33,989 nt of DNA, from positions 11,881-45,869 of the forward strand of contig DKNY01000038.1 of the NCBI GenBank assembly GCA_002470275.1, written 5' to 3'. Positions 9,610 through 19,448 of this stretch are shown one piece after another. Under the pieces are notes generated by a model. It saw nothing but the letters and a program-made list of their open reading frames with translations, ran no database searches and had not been told where the DNA came from. A program made the position numbers and the translations under genes. The first letter of the stretch is position 1. Each line of letters starts with the position of its first letter. The stretch is from Gammaproteobacteria bacterium UBA7376. Lineage in GTDB: Bacteria; Pseudomonadota; Gammaproteobacteria; Pseudomonadales; Azotimanducaceae.

Positions 9610-10221
9610 ATGATCCGCTACAGGAGGACAAAGACGGCAGCCCATACTCTGATGGAACTGTTAATCACGCTGGTGATTCTGGTCACCTTAACCCGCCTCA
9701 GCGTGGGCGGGTTTTCGCGCCTGCTTGCCCAAGGCGAGCTAGAAGCCGGTATGGATAACTTCTCCGCCCTACTGCGCAAAGCCCGCCAGCGCGCCGTGAC
9801 TGAAACGACCTTTACCATCATTTGCCCTGGCCAACCTCGACTGGAGGCTGGCCGCCTGACACCTCGTTGCGGCCCAAGGGACAGCTGGAGCCAGGGCACC
9901 ATCGCTTTCCAGGATCAAGATGGCGACATCGCGACCACCGAGGATACGTCCTTACTGGGTGCCACCTCGCCCTTGCACCAACAGATTCGTATCGTTTGGC
10001 GAGCTTTTCGAAACCGACCCTATCTCCTCTTCACTCCATCGGGCTTAACGGATTGGCAGAACGGTCGTTTTGTCTTTTGCCAACAGCGTGCTGAGGGCCA
10101 CATTCAGCACGCTATCGTCATTAACAGCGCTGGCCGGACCTATCGACGAGAAGAATTAACCGGTGCCCAGACCCTCGATCCAGCTCAGTGTCCGGCGTCC
10201 GTGCCCTCGGCTTCCCCGTGA
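9610..10221 (+). CDS. FimT/GspH-like minor pseudopilin, orphan
   Basis: This 203-residue protein has the class III prepilin form: a short basic leader (MIRYRRTKTAA), then HTLMELLITLVILVTLTRLSVGG as the hydrophobic N-terminal helix with Glu at the mature +5 position, and a GspH/FimT-like beta domain ending in VINSAGRTYR. It would be a minor component of a type IV pilus or related machine. Two things are odd. The residue before the predicted cleavage is Ala and the first mature residue is His, where Gly and Phe are the rule. It also stands alone, with no other pilin genes beside it. An AGGAGG occurs just inside the coding region rather than before it. Its 3' end overlaps fkpB by 37 bases, convergent. 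Confidence 0.8.
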   Translation: MIRYRRTKTAAHTLMELLITLVILVTLTRLSVGGFSRLLAQGELEAGMDNFSALLRKARQRAVTETTFTIICPGQPRLEAGRLTPRCGPRDSWSQGTIAFQDQDGDIATTEDTSLLGATSPLHQQIRIVWRAFRNRPYLLFTPSGLTDWQNGRFVFCQQRAEGHIQHAIVINSAGRTYRREELTGAQTLDPAQCPASVPSASP

Positions 10222-10691
10222 CCGTTCTCCACCTCTAAGATGGAGACGTCGAAGGTAATGTCGTGGCCGCTCAGCGGATGATTAAAGTCAATTTTAACGC
10301 TTTCCTCGTAGACCTCTATGACGACGCCAGGAAGCTCTCCATCAGGGGCCTGGAAGGAGACCACCAACCCGCTCTCCAAAGGTTCATCACCGTCAATCTG
10401 TTCAAACATCGAGCGCGACAGCACCCGGACATTGGCTTCTTGACGAGGACCAAACGCCTGCTCGGCCGGAATCAACAGCTGAACATCGTCCCCTTGGGAC
10501 AGACCGATCAGCGCTGCCTCAAACCCAGGCAGCAGATTACCGTCTCCAATGACGAGGGACGCCGGCGCGCCGCGTCGTGTGGTATCGATCTCCTCACCGT
10601 TGGGCATGAGCAGCGCAAAGTGTAGGCTCACCCGCGACCCTTCAATGATTTTTTCCAACTTACCGCTGGAAGACGCGATCAGATCTGACAT
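10185..10691 (-). CDS. fkpB: FKBP-type peptidyl-prolyl isomerase FkpB (SlpA type)
   Basis: This 168-residue protein resembles the FkpB/SlyD group, cytoplasmic prolyl isomerases with a chaperone insert. Family features are the FKBP core at the N-terminus (VSLHFALLMPNGEEIDTT, IGDGNLLPGFEAALIGL), the inserted flap (LLIPAEQAFGPRQEANVRVL) and the return strand VKIDFNHPLSGHDITFDV. It lacks the His-rich metal tail of SlyD. Start ATG 10691 has GAG about eight bases upstream. It follows lspA by 58 bases on the same strand, the usual lspA-fkpB order. ispH, which normally comes next, is not present here. Confidence 0.93.
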   Translation of the reverse strand: MSDLIASSSGKLEKIIEGSRVSLHFALLMPNGEEIDTTRRGAPASLVIGDGNLLPGFEAALIGLSQGDDVQLLIPAEQAFGPRQEANVRVLSRSMFEQIDGDEPLESGLVVSFQAPDGELPGVVIEVYEESVKIDFNHPLSGHDITFDVSILEVENGHGEAEGTDAGH

Positions 10692-10749
10692 AGTTTTTCT
10701 CAGGAGTTAGTCTCGGATGCACCAGCGCGGTGCGGGAACGCTTCGATTA

Positions 10750-11289
10750 TCAGTGAGATGTGCGCTCGAGTGGCTCCTTGCTAAAAAAGAGCAAGAGCAT
10801 CCAAATCACGATGCCAGAAAATAGCGCCGAATCAGCTACGTTGAACGCTGGGAAATGATATCCCTGATAGTGCACGAGAATAAAGTCCACCACATAGCCA
10901 TTGAGCGCTCGATCGTACAGATTGCCCAGAGCCCCGCCCAGGATCAACGCATAAACCAAACCCATAAGTCGTTTTTCAATGGGTGCAATGAGCACCTCTC
11001 GAATAATATAAATCGAGAAAGCGACGCCTACCGATACGAAAAACCAACGCTGCCAGCCGCCCGCATTGGCCAGAAAGGAAAAGGCAGCCCCCTCGTTATG
11101 CCAGCGTACCCAGGCGAAAAAGGAATATATTTGAACGCGATCTCCGTAGGCGAGCTGACTTACCACCACGGCCTTGGTGCCTTGGTCGAGCAAAAAAACA
11201 AAGACCGCCATCAGCAACCAAAGCCAGCGTGCCCGCAGGCTCAACAACCCCGAAGCGCCTGGATCTTCGCTGGGTCTCATCGTATTCAT
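10750..11289 (-). CDS. lspA: Lipoprotein signal peptidase (signal peptidase II)
   Basis: This aspartyl membrane protease of about 179 residues removes signal peptides from diacylated prolipoproteins such as BamD. It has four hydrophobic helices, the NEGAAFSFL segment, and both catalytic aspartate motifs: GALGNLYDRALNGYVVDF and FNVADSALFSG. ATG 11289 overlaps the ribF stop as ATGA, which favours it; ATG 11280 and TTG 11304 are alternatives. The N-terminal tail before the first helix is about 20 residues. ribF and lspA are directly coupled, without the ileS gene that usually separates them. Confidence 0.95.
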   Translation of the reverse strand: MNTMRPSEDPGASGLLSLRARWLWLLMAVFVFLLDQGTKAVVVSQLAYGDRVQIYSFFAWVRWHNEGAAFSFLANAGGWQRWFFVSVGVAFSIYIIREVLIAPIEKRLMGLVYALILGGALGNLYDRALNGYVVDFILVHYQGYHFPAFNVADSALFSGIVIWMLLLFFSKEPLERTSH

Positions 11290-12215
11290 TGGGCTTGGAA
11301 CCAATCTTTGGCGCTGTGAATATCGCTATCGATTTGGGCTTTCAAAGCGTCAATGGACTCGAATCGCTGTTCATCGCGCAGCTTGCTTTTAAAGGTCACT
11401 TTGATGAGCTGGCCATAAATGTTCCCAGAGAAGTCGAATAAATGAACCTCGAGTAGGGGTTCCTTGCCATCCACCGTGGGCCGGATTCCAATGTTTGCAA
11501 CCCCGTGACGCACCCGGTCCCCCACCCCCTCTACGACCACCGCATAGACGCCTTCCAAAGCAGCTCGATATCGCTGAAGACGCACGTTCGCCGTGGGCGC
11601 ATCAAGCTGGCGGCCAAGCTGACGCCCGTACACCACGCGGCCCATGATGAAATACTCATGACCCAGCAGGTCAGCGGCTGCCTCGAAGGCTCCCTCTCCC
11701 AGCAGTTGCCGAATCAGGGTGCTGCTGATGCGTTGGTCACCCTGCATCATCGTCGGCAGGCTGCTGACATCATAGCCGTGCTGCCTACCGGCCGCCGCGA
11801 GCAGCTCAAAATCACCCTCCCGTCCCTTGCCAAAACGAAAATCATCGCCGATCGCAACGTGTCGCACGCCGAGCAGGCGGTGCATCAGATCATCAGCAAA
11901 CCATGCCGCCGGCATGGCAGCCGTTTTCTTATTGAAGGGCAGGCAGATCAGTCGATCCAGGGCGGTTCGTCTCAACAAATGCACCTTTTCGCGAAAGCGC
12001 GTGAGCCGAGCGGGTAGTTGAGAACCAGCGAAAAACTCGCGAGGTTGAGGTTCAAAGGTCATCAGCGCACTTGGGACATTCCATTTCTTGGCGCGCTCTG
12101 CAAGCTGGTCCAATAATGCCTGGTGGCCCAAATGGACGCCGTCGAAATTGCCGATCGTCAGCACACAGCCTCGGTGTTCTTCGCGCAGATTGTGCAGGCC
12201 ATTTATTATTTCCAT
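11286..12215 (-). CDS. ribF: Bifunctional riboflavin kinase / FAD synthetase
   Basis: This 309-residue enzyme phosphorylates riboflavin to FMN and adenylates FMN to FAD. The N-terminal nucleotidyltransferase domain shows TIGNFDGVHLGHQALL and VAIGDDFRFGKGREGDF. The C-terminal riboflavin kinase domain shows VVYGRQLGRQLDAPTANV and GVANIGIRPTVDG. The length is typical. ATG 12215 has no recognisable ribosome-binding site, but a perfect TATAAT ends six bases upstream, so the message may start at the ATG itself. It lies 48 bases after murJ and overlaps lspA by four bases. Confidence 0.97.
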   Translation of the reverse strand: MEIINGLHNLREEHRGCVLTIGNFDGVHLGHQALLDQLAERAKKWNVPSALMTFEPQPREFFAGSQLPARLTRFREKVHLLRRTALDRLICLPFNKKTAAMPAAWFADDLMHRLLGVRHVAIGDDFRFGKGREGDFELLAAAGRQHGYDVSSLPTMMQGDQRISSTLIRQLLGEGAFEAAADLLGHEYFIMGRVVYGRQLGRQLDAPTANVRLQRYRAALEGVYAVVVEGVGDRVRHGVANIGIRPTVDGKEPLLEVHLFDFSGNIYGQLIKVTFKSKLRDEQRFESIDALKAQIDSDIHSAKDWFQAQ

Positions 12216-12221
12216 CGACAG

Positions 12222-12227
12222 ATTATA
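12222..12227 (-). promoter_or_regulatory. TATAAT -10 box placing transcription start on the ribF ATG
   Basis: A perfect TATAAT (minus strand) ends six bases before the ribF ATG. With standard spacing the first transcribed base would be the A of the start codon, giving a leaderless message. The matching -35 (TTCAAG with a 17-base spacer) is weak. No Shine-Dalgarno sequence is seen before the ATG, which fits. Confidence 0.5.
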
Positions 12228-12263
12228 GGCTTATGGCGCATCTGCTTGAACACCGGGACACCG

Positions 12264-13877
12264 CTAAAGGCGATTATCACGCATCAAATCCTGTCGCCGT
12301 AGACCGAAAAGCAAGAGCAACAACCCGTATCCAAGCAGACCCAGCACACAGGTGACCACGACCCCCAGCAGACGATCTAGGGATGGCATCATCATCCAGG
12401 CTTGGTCACTGGGTGCCAGAAAGACCAATCCTGCCGCCAGGAGACCGCTGGTGAGCAGTACCCGAGCGAGGCTACGAAACAGCTGCGTGTCTGGAACGAA
12501 AAGACTTCGGCGATATAGCCCAAAGAGCAGTAAGAGCGCATGAACCCAGGCAGATGCTGCTGTGGCCAGCGCGAGCCCAAGATGCCCCATCCAGGAATAA
12601 GTTGATAAACCCACCGCCAGATTCACTGCCACCGCCACGCTGGCATAGCGGAAGGGGGTCATGGTGTCATGCTGCGCAAAAAAGGCGGGTGCAAGAATCT
12701 TAACCAGGACGAAGCCCGGCAGCGCAACGGCAAAATAAACTAGCGCAGCTGCCGTCATCGCAATGTCGTGAGCCGTCATCGCCCCGCCGGTAAAACTCAT
12801 ATACAGCGTGGCGAGCAGCGGCGTGGCAAGCAGCCACAGCGCCACCGCGGCGGGCACTCCCAACGCCATACCCAGGTGAATCCCCCAATTCAACGTGGCG
12901 CGAAATGCCTGGGTGCGCTCGCTAGCGGCCATTTGCGATAGGTGGGGCAACAGCACCGTACCCAGGGCGACGGCGACCAGCCCAACGGGAAGCTCAAGCA
13001 ACCGATCCGCGTAATAGAGCCAAGAAATGCTGCCGCCAATCAACGTCGACGCAAGAGCAGTATTGACCAAGGCATTAATCTGACCCACGGAGGCGGCGAA
13101 CATCGCCGGCAGCAGCAGCGTGCCAACTTGCCTGGTGCCGGGGTGCTTTAGGCTAAGTCTAGGTCTGGGTAGCAACCCTAAGGCGCTTAGCCGGGGCAGT
13201 TGGAGCAGACACTGCAGGATACCTGCGGCGAATACGCCCCACGCCAAAATCACCACGGGCGTCAGCGCGAGTCCATCGTCTAGCGCAATAAGCGCAGCGG
13301 CAATGAGACAAACATTCAACAGCACTGGCGTTACGGCGGGTAAGGCAAAATATCCATGCGCATTGAGGAGTGCCCCCGCGTAGGCGGTCAGCGAAATGAA
13401 GCCCAGATAGGGAAACATGATTCGAACGAGCTCAGCAGTCAGCGCGAACGCCTGAGGATCTCCCACGAATCCTGGCGCGAAAATCGCTGTAAGCATGGGT
13501 GCCAGGGCCACGCCAAGGACAACAAAGACCGCTAGGGAGGCGGCGAATACCCCAGATAAATCCGCCAGGAACAGGACGAGAGCCCCCTGACCCTGCAGCT
13601 TAAACTGCATCAATACAGGTACGAAAGCCTGACTGAACGCACCTTCGGCGAATAGCCGACGAAAGAAATTCGGTATCCGGAAGGCGACGAAGAACATATC
13701 TGCCACGGCGGAAGCGCCGAAGAGGTATGCAAGCACCATATCGCGCAACAGGCCGCTAATGCGGGATAAAAGCGTCATCAAGGCAACCGTGGCACCCTGA
13801 CGGCTGATGCTATGACCCTTACCGTCAGCGTCTCCCGATGCGCTGTGCTGGGATTTAGGAGGAATCTCTGTTGACAT
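12264..13877 (-). CDS. murJ: Lipid II flippase MurJ
   Basis: This 537-residue polytopic membrane protein flips lipid II across the inner membrane for peptidoglycan synthesis. It has the MVF/MviN fold with about 14 hydrophobic helices. Family landmarks are the N-terminal MTLLSRISGLLRDMVLAYLFG, then ADMFFVAFRIPNFFRRLFAEGAFSQAFVPV, and the central GTVLLPHLSQ segment. The first 25 residues (Ser/Gly/Lys rich) form an unusually long cytoplasmic tail before the first helix. Start ATG 13877 follows GAGTGGGTAG. It faces away from rpsT, and the -35 box of the predicted rpsT promoter covers the murJ start codon. ribF follows on the same strand. Confidence 0.96.
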   Translation of the reverse strand: MSTEIPPKSQHSASGDADGKGHSISRQGATVALMTLLSRISGLLRDMVLAYLFGASAVADMFFVAFRIPNFFRRLFAEGAFSQAFVPVLMQFKLQGQGALVLFLADLSGVFAASLAVFVVLGVALAPMLTAIFAPGFVGDPQAFALTAELVRIMFPYLGFISLTAYAGALLNAHGYFALPAVTPVLLNVCLIAAALIALDDGLALTPVVILAWGVFAAGILQCLLQLPRLSALGLLPRPRLSLKHPGTRQVGTLLLPAMFAASVGQINALVNTALASTLIGGSISWLYYADRLLELPVGLVAVALGTVLLPHLSQMAASERTQAFRATLNWGIHLGMALGVPAAVALWLLATPLLATLYMSFTGGAMTAHDIAMTAAALVYFAVALPGFVLVKILAPAFFAQHDTMTPFRYASVAVAVNLAVGLSTYSWMGHLGLALATAASAWVHALLLLFGLYRRSLFVPDTQLFRSLARVLLTSGLLAAGLVFLAPSDQAWMMMPSLDRLLGVVVTCVLGLLGYGLLLLLFGLRRQDLMRDNRL

Positions 13878-13899
13878 CTACCCACTCGAACGGCATATT
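13871..13899 (+). promoter_or_regulatory. Predicted sigma-70 promoter of rpsT
   Basis: Perfect TTGACA (13871-13876), 17-base spacer, CATATT (13894-13899, 4 of 6). Transcription would begin near 13906, leaving a leader of about 30 nt containing a T-rich stretch and the TAGGAG ribosome-binding site. The -35 box overlaps the divergent murJ start codon. Confidence 0.6.
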
Positions 13900-13935
13900 T
13901 CCCGCCCTGATTTTTTCGTCTCTAGGAGACCCTTC

Positions 13936-14208
13936 TTGGCTAATAGTCCACAAGCGCGTAAGCGCGCCAGACAGGCTGAAAAGCGCCGTGCGCAGAATGC
14001 TAGCCAGCGCTCCATGGTAAGAACCTATATCAAACGGGTGGTTGGAGCCATTGAAGAGAAAGATGCGGCGACCGCCGGTGCTGCCCTGACCGCGGCAGTA
14101 CCGATTATCGACAAGATGGTGTCCAAGGGCATCATGCACAAAAACCAAGCCGCGCGGCACAAGTCCCGCCTGACGAAGAAGGTCAAGGAACTCGCCTCGG
14201 CTGGATGA
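13936..14208 (+). CDS. rpsT: Small ribosomal subunit protein S20, TTG start
   Basis: This 90-residue protein is S20, an early-binding 16S rRNA protein. It is Ala/Lys/Arg rich with the family pattern ANSPQARKRARQAEKRR, then MVRTYIKRVV, and ends KNQAARHKSRLTKKVKELA. The start codon is TTG at 13936, eight bases after TAGGAG; no in-frame ATG is available upstream. E. coli rpsT also starts at UUG, which is known to matter for S20 autoregulation, so the same control is plausible here. Its stop lies only seven bases from the stop of convergent proB, with no hairpin terminator between. Confidence 0.97.
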   Translation: MANSPQARKRARQAEKRRAQNASQRSMVRTYIKRVVGAIEEKDAATAGAALTAAVPIIDKMVSKGIMHKNQAARHKSRLTKKVKELASAG

Positions 14209-14215
14209 ACGGCGG

Positions 14216-16618
<2,403 letters not shown>

Positions 16619-16646
16619 AGTTCGTCATCCCGGCGGGAAGCCGCTT

Positions 16647-16904
16647 TTAGCTCGAGACGATACTCACCGTCTTGCGTCGCAGCCTACCACGAACTGAAAA
16701 CTCCACACGACCAGCTGCCTTGGCGAACAGTGTGTGATCGCGGCCGCAGCCAACATTTTCCCCAGGATGAAATTTCGTTCCCCGCTGGCGAACGATTATA
16801 TTGCCAGCGATAACCTCCTGGCCACCGTACTTCTTAATACCCAGGCGTTTCGATTCCGAATCTCGCCCGTTCCTGGTACTTCCGCCTGCTTTCTTATGTG
16901 CCAT
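16647..16904 (-). CDS. rpmA: Large ribosomal subunit protein L27
   Basis: This 85-residue protein is L27, whose N-terminal tail reaches the peptidyl-transferase centre. The sequence begins [21 protein letters not shown] and contains [22 protein letters not shown] and [10 protein letters not shown], all diagnostic. The N-terminus is the uncleaved gammaproteobacterial type with no Firmicute-style extension. GAGG lies five bases before ATG 16904. It follows rplU by 65 bases, the near-universal rplU-rpmA pair, and is followed by a strong terminator. Confidence 0.98.
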   Translation of the reverse strand: MAHKKAGGSTRNGRDSESKRLGIKKYGGQEVIAGNIIVRQRGTKFHPGENVGCGRDHTLFAKAAGRVEFSVRGRLRRKTVSIVSS

Positions 16905-16969
16905 GCCTGCCTCTTTTTCTGGACCAACAAACGATCATGTCGCCGTCTGGTCTATTTCCGACGATCTCG

Positions 16970-17281
16970 CTACGCGCTTATCCCCGTGATTTTTACTTCG
17001 GTAAACCACTGTCTATGCCCTTGGCGCTTAAGGTAGTCCTTACGGCGCTTGAACTTGATAATGCGAACTTTCTTGCCCCGGTCAGTCCGAACCACCTCAG
17101 CGGTCACTCGCCCTGCCTCAACAAAGGGCGCACCGACATTTACATCGTCTCCGTCAGCGACCAGCAGAACTTTATCAAAGACGACCTCCTCGCCGGGATC
17201 GCCATTTAGCATTTCTAGTTTGATCACGTCCCCTTCGCTGACGCGATGCTGCTTTCCGCCGCTTTGAAATACTGCGAACAT
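16970..17281 (-). CDS. rplU: Large ribosomal subunit protein L21
   Basis: This 103-residue protein is L21, a 23S rRNA-binding protein. It starts [22 protein letters not shown] and includes [28 protein letters not shown], typical of the family. ATG 17281 has AGGAG eight bases upstream. An in-frame GTG-type start at 17305 would add eight unrelated residues and lacks a ribosome-binding site. First gene of the rplU-rpmA unit, divergent from ispB, with a good predicted promoter and a leader of about 66 nt. Confidence 0.98.
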   Translation of the reverse strand: MFAVFQSGGKQHRVSEGDVIKLEMLNGDPGEEVVFDKVLLVADGDDVNVGAPFVEAGRVTAEVVRTDRGKKVRIIKFKRRKDYLKRQGHRQWFTEVKITGISA

Positions 17282-17353
17282 CCGCTTAACTCCTGATCTG
17301 ACCACGCCGACGCCCGACGGTACGGGCCGCTTGCCCCTCGTAAAAGGCGCGTA

Positions 17354-17382
17354 ATTCTATGGGCTAAGACCCTGGATTACAA
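17354..17382 (-). promoter_or_regulatory. Predicted promoter of rplU-rpmA
   Basis: On the minus strand, TTGTAA (17377-17382), a 17-base spacer and TAGAAT (17354-17359, 5 of 6). The predicted start near 17347 gives a leader of about 66 nt, enough for a ribosomal protein leader structure, though I recognise no known motif. Confidence 0.6.
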
Positions 17383-17460
17383 TGGCATACGCGGCCCAAA
17401 CACCGAAAAAGGCACCAGGCGCACAAACAGGAATTTCACCGCAGGTCACCGTCACTGCTG

Positions 17461-17490
17461 GCGACACGGCAGCACCTTAGTGGTTATACT
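17461..17490 (+). promoter_or_regulatory. Predicted promoter of ispB
   Basis: GCGACA (17461-17466, 4 of 6), an 18-base spacer and TATACT (17485-17490, 5 of 6). The message would carry a leader of about 115 nt before the ispB ATG. Confidence 0.45.
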
Positions 17491-17610
17491 CTGGGCGCTC
17501 GCGCAGGCACATGACCGGCGCGTATTGACTACCCAAGCGACATCACCAACCGAGGCTTCACTGATTGCCTCGACGACAAGGGAATCCCGCAAGAAGATCG
17601 TACAAGGCAT

Positions 17611-18648
17611 ATGAGCGTTACCTCTACATCCAGAAAACCAGGCTTAAACATTCCTAGCCAACCCCCCTCCCTGGAATCCATCTACCGTCTGGTGAAGGAT
17701 GACTTCTCTGCGGTCAATCGCCTCATCCCGACCAGACTGACCTCGGATGTCGATTTGGTCGAAGAAATTGGCCGTTATATTCTGGAGAGCGGAGGCAAGC
17801 GGTTGCGACCTATGCTGGTGCTACTCAGCAGCAAGGCCCTGGGCTATACGGGTAGCAATCATATCTCCCTGGCGGCGATCATCGAATTCCTGCATACGGC
17901 AACCCTCCTGCACGATGACGTAGTGGATCACTCAATGTTGCGCAGGGGCAAAACCACAGCAAATGCGGCCTGGGGTAACGCGCCTAGCGTACTGGTGGGT
18001 GATTTTCTCTATAGCCGGGCCTTCCAGCTTATGGTTGAGCTGGGCAGCATGCCGATTATGGGCGTCCTCTCCAACGCTACCAATGCAATCGCTGAGGGTG
18101 AGGTTATGCAACTGGCGAATGTGGGCAACGCCGACATCGACGAAAACCAATATAGGGAAGTGATTCGCTGCAAGACCGCTCTCCTTTTTGAGGCTGCTAC
18201 TCATACGGGTGCGCTGCTGGCCTACGGCGAGCGCAGCACCAGCAATGACGCCCAACTGGAAGCCATGCGCATGTTCGGTCTCCACTTCGGAACGGCTTAT
18301 CAACTCATTGACGACTGGCTAGACTATATGGGGGATACAGCAACCATGGGTAAGAATCCCGGTGACGACCTGGCGGAGGGCAAACTGACGCTACCCGTCA
18401 TACAGGCCCTGCGAATGGGATCAAACAGCCAACAAAAGATCATCCGGGAAGCCATCGCGCAACGTTCGTCAGACCACCTGCCAACGATTAGACAAATCGT
18501 CAACGAGACCGGCGCCCTGAGCTATACCAAGGACGCTGCGGCCAGCGCGGGCGAGACAGCCATCGCCCACCTTCAGCGCCTGACGCCAAACGCCTATAGC
18601 GAGGCCATGGCTGATCTCACCGAATATTCGCTGTCCAGACTAGGATAG
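17611..18648 (+). CDS. ispB: Octaprenyl-type polyprenyl diphosphate synthase
   Basis: This 345-residue enzyme builds the long isoprenoid side chain of ubiquinone from isopentenyl diphosphate. Both aspartate-rich motifs are present: DDVVD within LHDDVVDHSMLRRG and DDWLD within QLIDDWLDYMGD. Also visible are GGKRLRPML, the FARM region GEVMQLANVG, and GKNPGDDLAEGKLTLPVI. It is about 20 residues longer than E. coli IspB at the N-terminus, so a later start is possible. ATG 17611 has only AGG three bases upstream. The chain length made cannot be told from sequence alone. The position next to rplU is conserved. Confidence 0.95.
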   Translation: MSVTSTSRKPGLNIPSQPPSLESIYRLVKDDFSAVNRLIPTRLTSDVDLVEEIGRYILESGGKRLRPMLVLLSSKALGYTGSNHISLAAIIEFLHTATLLHDDVVDHSMLRRGKTTANAAWGNAPSVLVGDFLYSRAFQLMVELGSMPIMGVLSNATNAIAEGEVMQLANVGNADIDENQYREVIRCKTALLFEAATHTGALLAYGERSTSNDAQLEAMRMFGLHFGTAYQLIDDWLDYMGDTATMGKNPGDDLAEGKLTLPVIQALRMGSNSQQKIIREAIAQRSSDHLPTIRQIVNETGALSYTKDAAASAGETAIAHLQRLTPNAYSEAMADLTEYSLSRLG

Positions 18649-18818
18649 CGCCCAGCCTTGGCTTCTGGGTCTCATTGACATGCCTATCGCTGGTCATTCG
18701 TCTATCGTCCGGTCGTGGGGCGGAGCGATGTGGCGGCTTGAGAATCTGGACAAATCTAGAACCTACTGTAAACTTCCTCCATTGCGCTCCACTATAAGAA
18801 AAATGAAAAGACTTTAAG

Positions 18819-18995
18819 ATGCCACCGGATACTTACGACTTCTTGGGCTTGAGCGGGCAAGAGATTATTGTCCTTTCAGAGTGTCTTGACGAGCTCAGTG
18901 ACCCTGAATTCTGGGACGGGCAGCAAGAAATCGATGCCTACAATCGTCTGAGAGCGCGTGTGGAATCCATCATGGCTACCTGGCCCGACAGCTAG
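18819..18995 (+). CDS. Small hypothetical protein, 58 residues
   Basis: This short ORF (starting MPPDTYDFLGLSGQEIIVL) fills most of the gap between ispB and the DUF6122 gene. The product is acidic (many Asp/Glu) and likely helical, with the stretch AYNRLRARVESIMATW at its end. I do not recognise it. There is no clear Shine-Dalgarno sequence; a short out-of-frame ATG (18803) lies just upstream. A TATAAG at 18793-18798 could be a -10 box. Codon use looks coding-like and the ORF spans 59 codons without stops, which is suggestive only. The 170 bases between ispB and this ORF hold a weak hairpin (GCCCAG ... CTGGGT) just after the ispB stop that might be a terminator. Confidence 0.45.
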   Translation: MPPDTYDFLGLSGQEIIVLSECLDELSDPEFWDGQQEIDAYNRLRARVESIMATWPDS

Positions 18996-19014
18996 CGTCC
19001 AGCGTGTCCTAGCC

Positions 19015-19305
19015 TTACAGGCAATCTATTGCGTCTAACGATATATGGATGACCAAGCCAACCCCCAGTATGCGGGTACGCTGCCATGCAAGCAGTGACA
19101 AATAACCCAGGATCGGCCAGGTTGTATGCAGAGGATGAAAACCGATGCTACAGCGTTCTGGATCATAGATCGGGTCTGCTAGAAGATGGTCTAAATCGAT
19201 CAGCATGCCCAACATCAACCAAACAAATACCGGACCCCGTCGCGACGCAGGAAAACAAGCAGCGAGCAGCGCCGGCACTAAAAAATGGAGACTGAGGTGC
19301 AACAT
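19015..19305 (-). CDS. DUF6122 family small membrane protein
   Basis: This 96-residue protein has three to four hydrophobic segments and matches a small family of unknown function that I recall as DUF6122. Its hallmark is the polar motif LIDLDHLLADPIYDPERCSIGFHPLH, followed by a second short motif HISLDAIDC at the end. The Asp/His-rich motif between membrane segments recalls metal-dependent membrane hydrolases such as the YdjM/LexA-regulated group, but no activity is established. ATG 19305 begins LHLSLHFLVPALL; the ribosome-binding site is weak. It is divergent from the RNase J-like gene, with 143 bases between. Confidence 0.75.
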   Translation of the reverse strand: MLHLSLHFLVPALLAACFPASRRGPVFVWLMLGMLIDLDHLLADPIYDPERCSIGFHPLHTTWPILGYLSLLAWQRTRILGVGLVIHISLDAIDCL

Positions 19306-19448
19306 GCCGGAAGTATGTCATACCCCCCTTCCTGGGACCGACCTCCCGGGAGAGTAATGACGGGACACACCTCTGTCCGTCCCTCGTTGCTCCCTGCTGG
19401 CACGGTAAGCATGCTGGCAGCCCGCTGGATGATGGATATGCAAAAACA

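Larger units (their letters stand above)
17282..17610. other. rplU/ispB divergent intergenic region
   Basis: This 329-bp gap holds no credible gene. It carries a predicted promoter for each flanking gene: rplU at 17354-17382 on the minus strand and ispB at 17461-17490 on the plus strand. I saw no terminator, long repeat or recognisable riboswitch. The divergent rplU/ispB arrangement is common in gammaproteobacteria. Confidence 0.7.

Noticed and set aside
18649..18700. Intrinsic terminator after ispB
   Set aside because: The stem is only five to six base pairs and is followed by TCTCATT, too weak to call.
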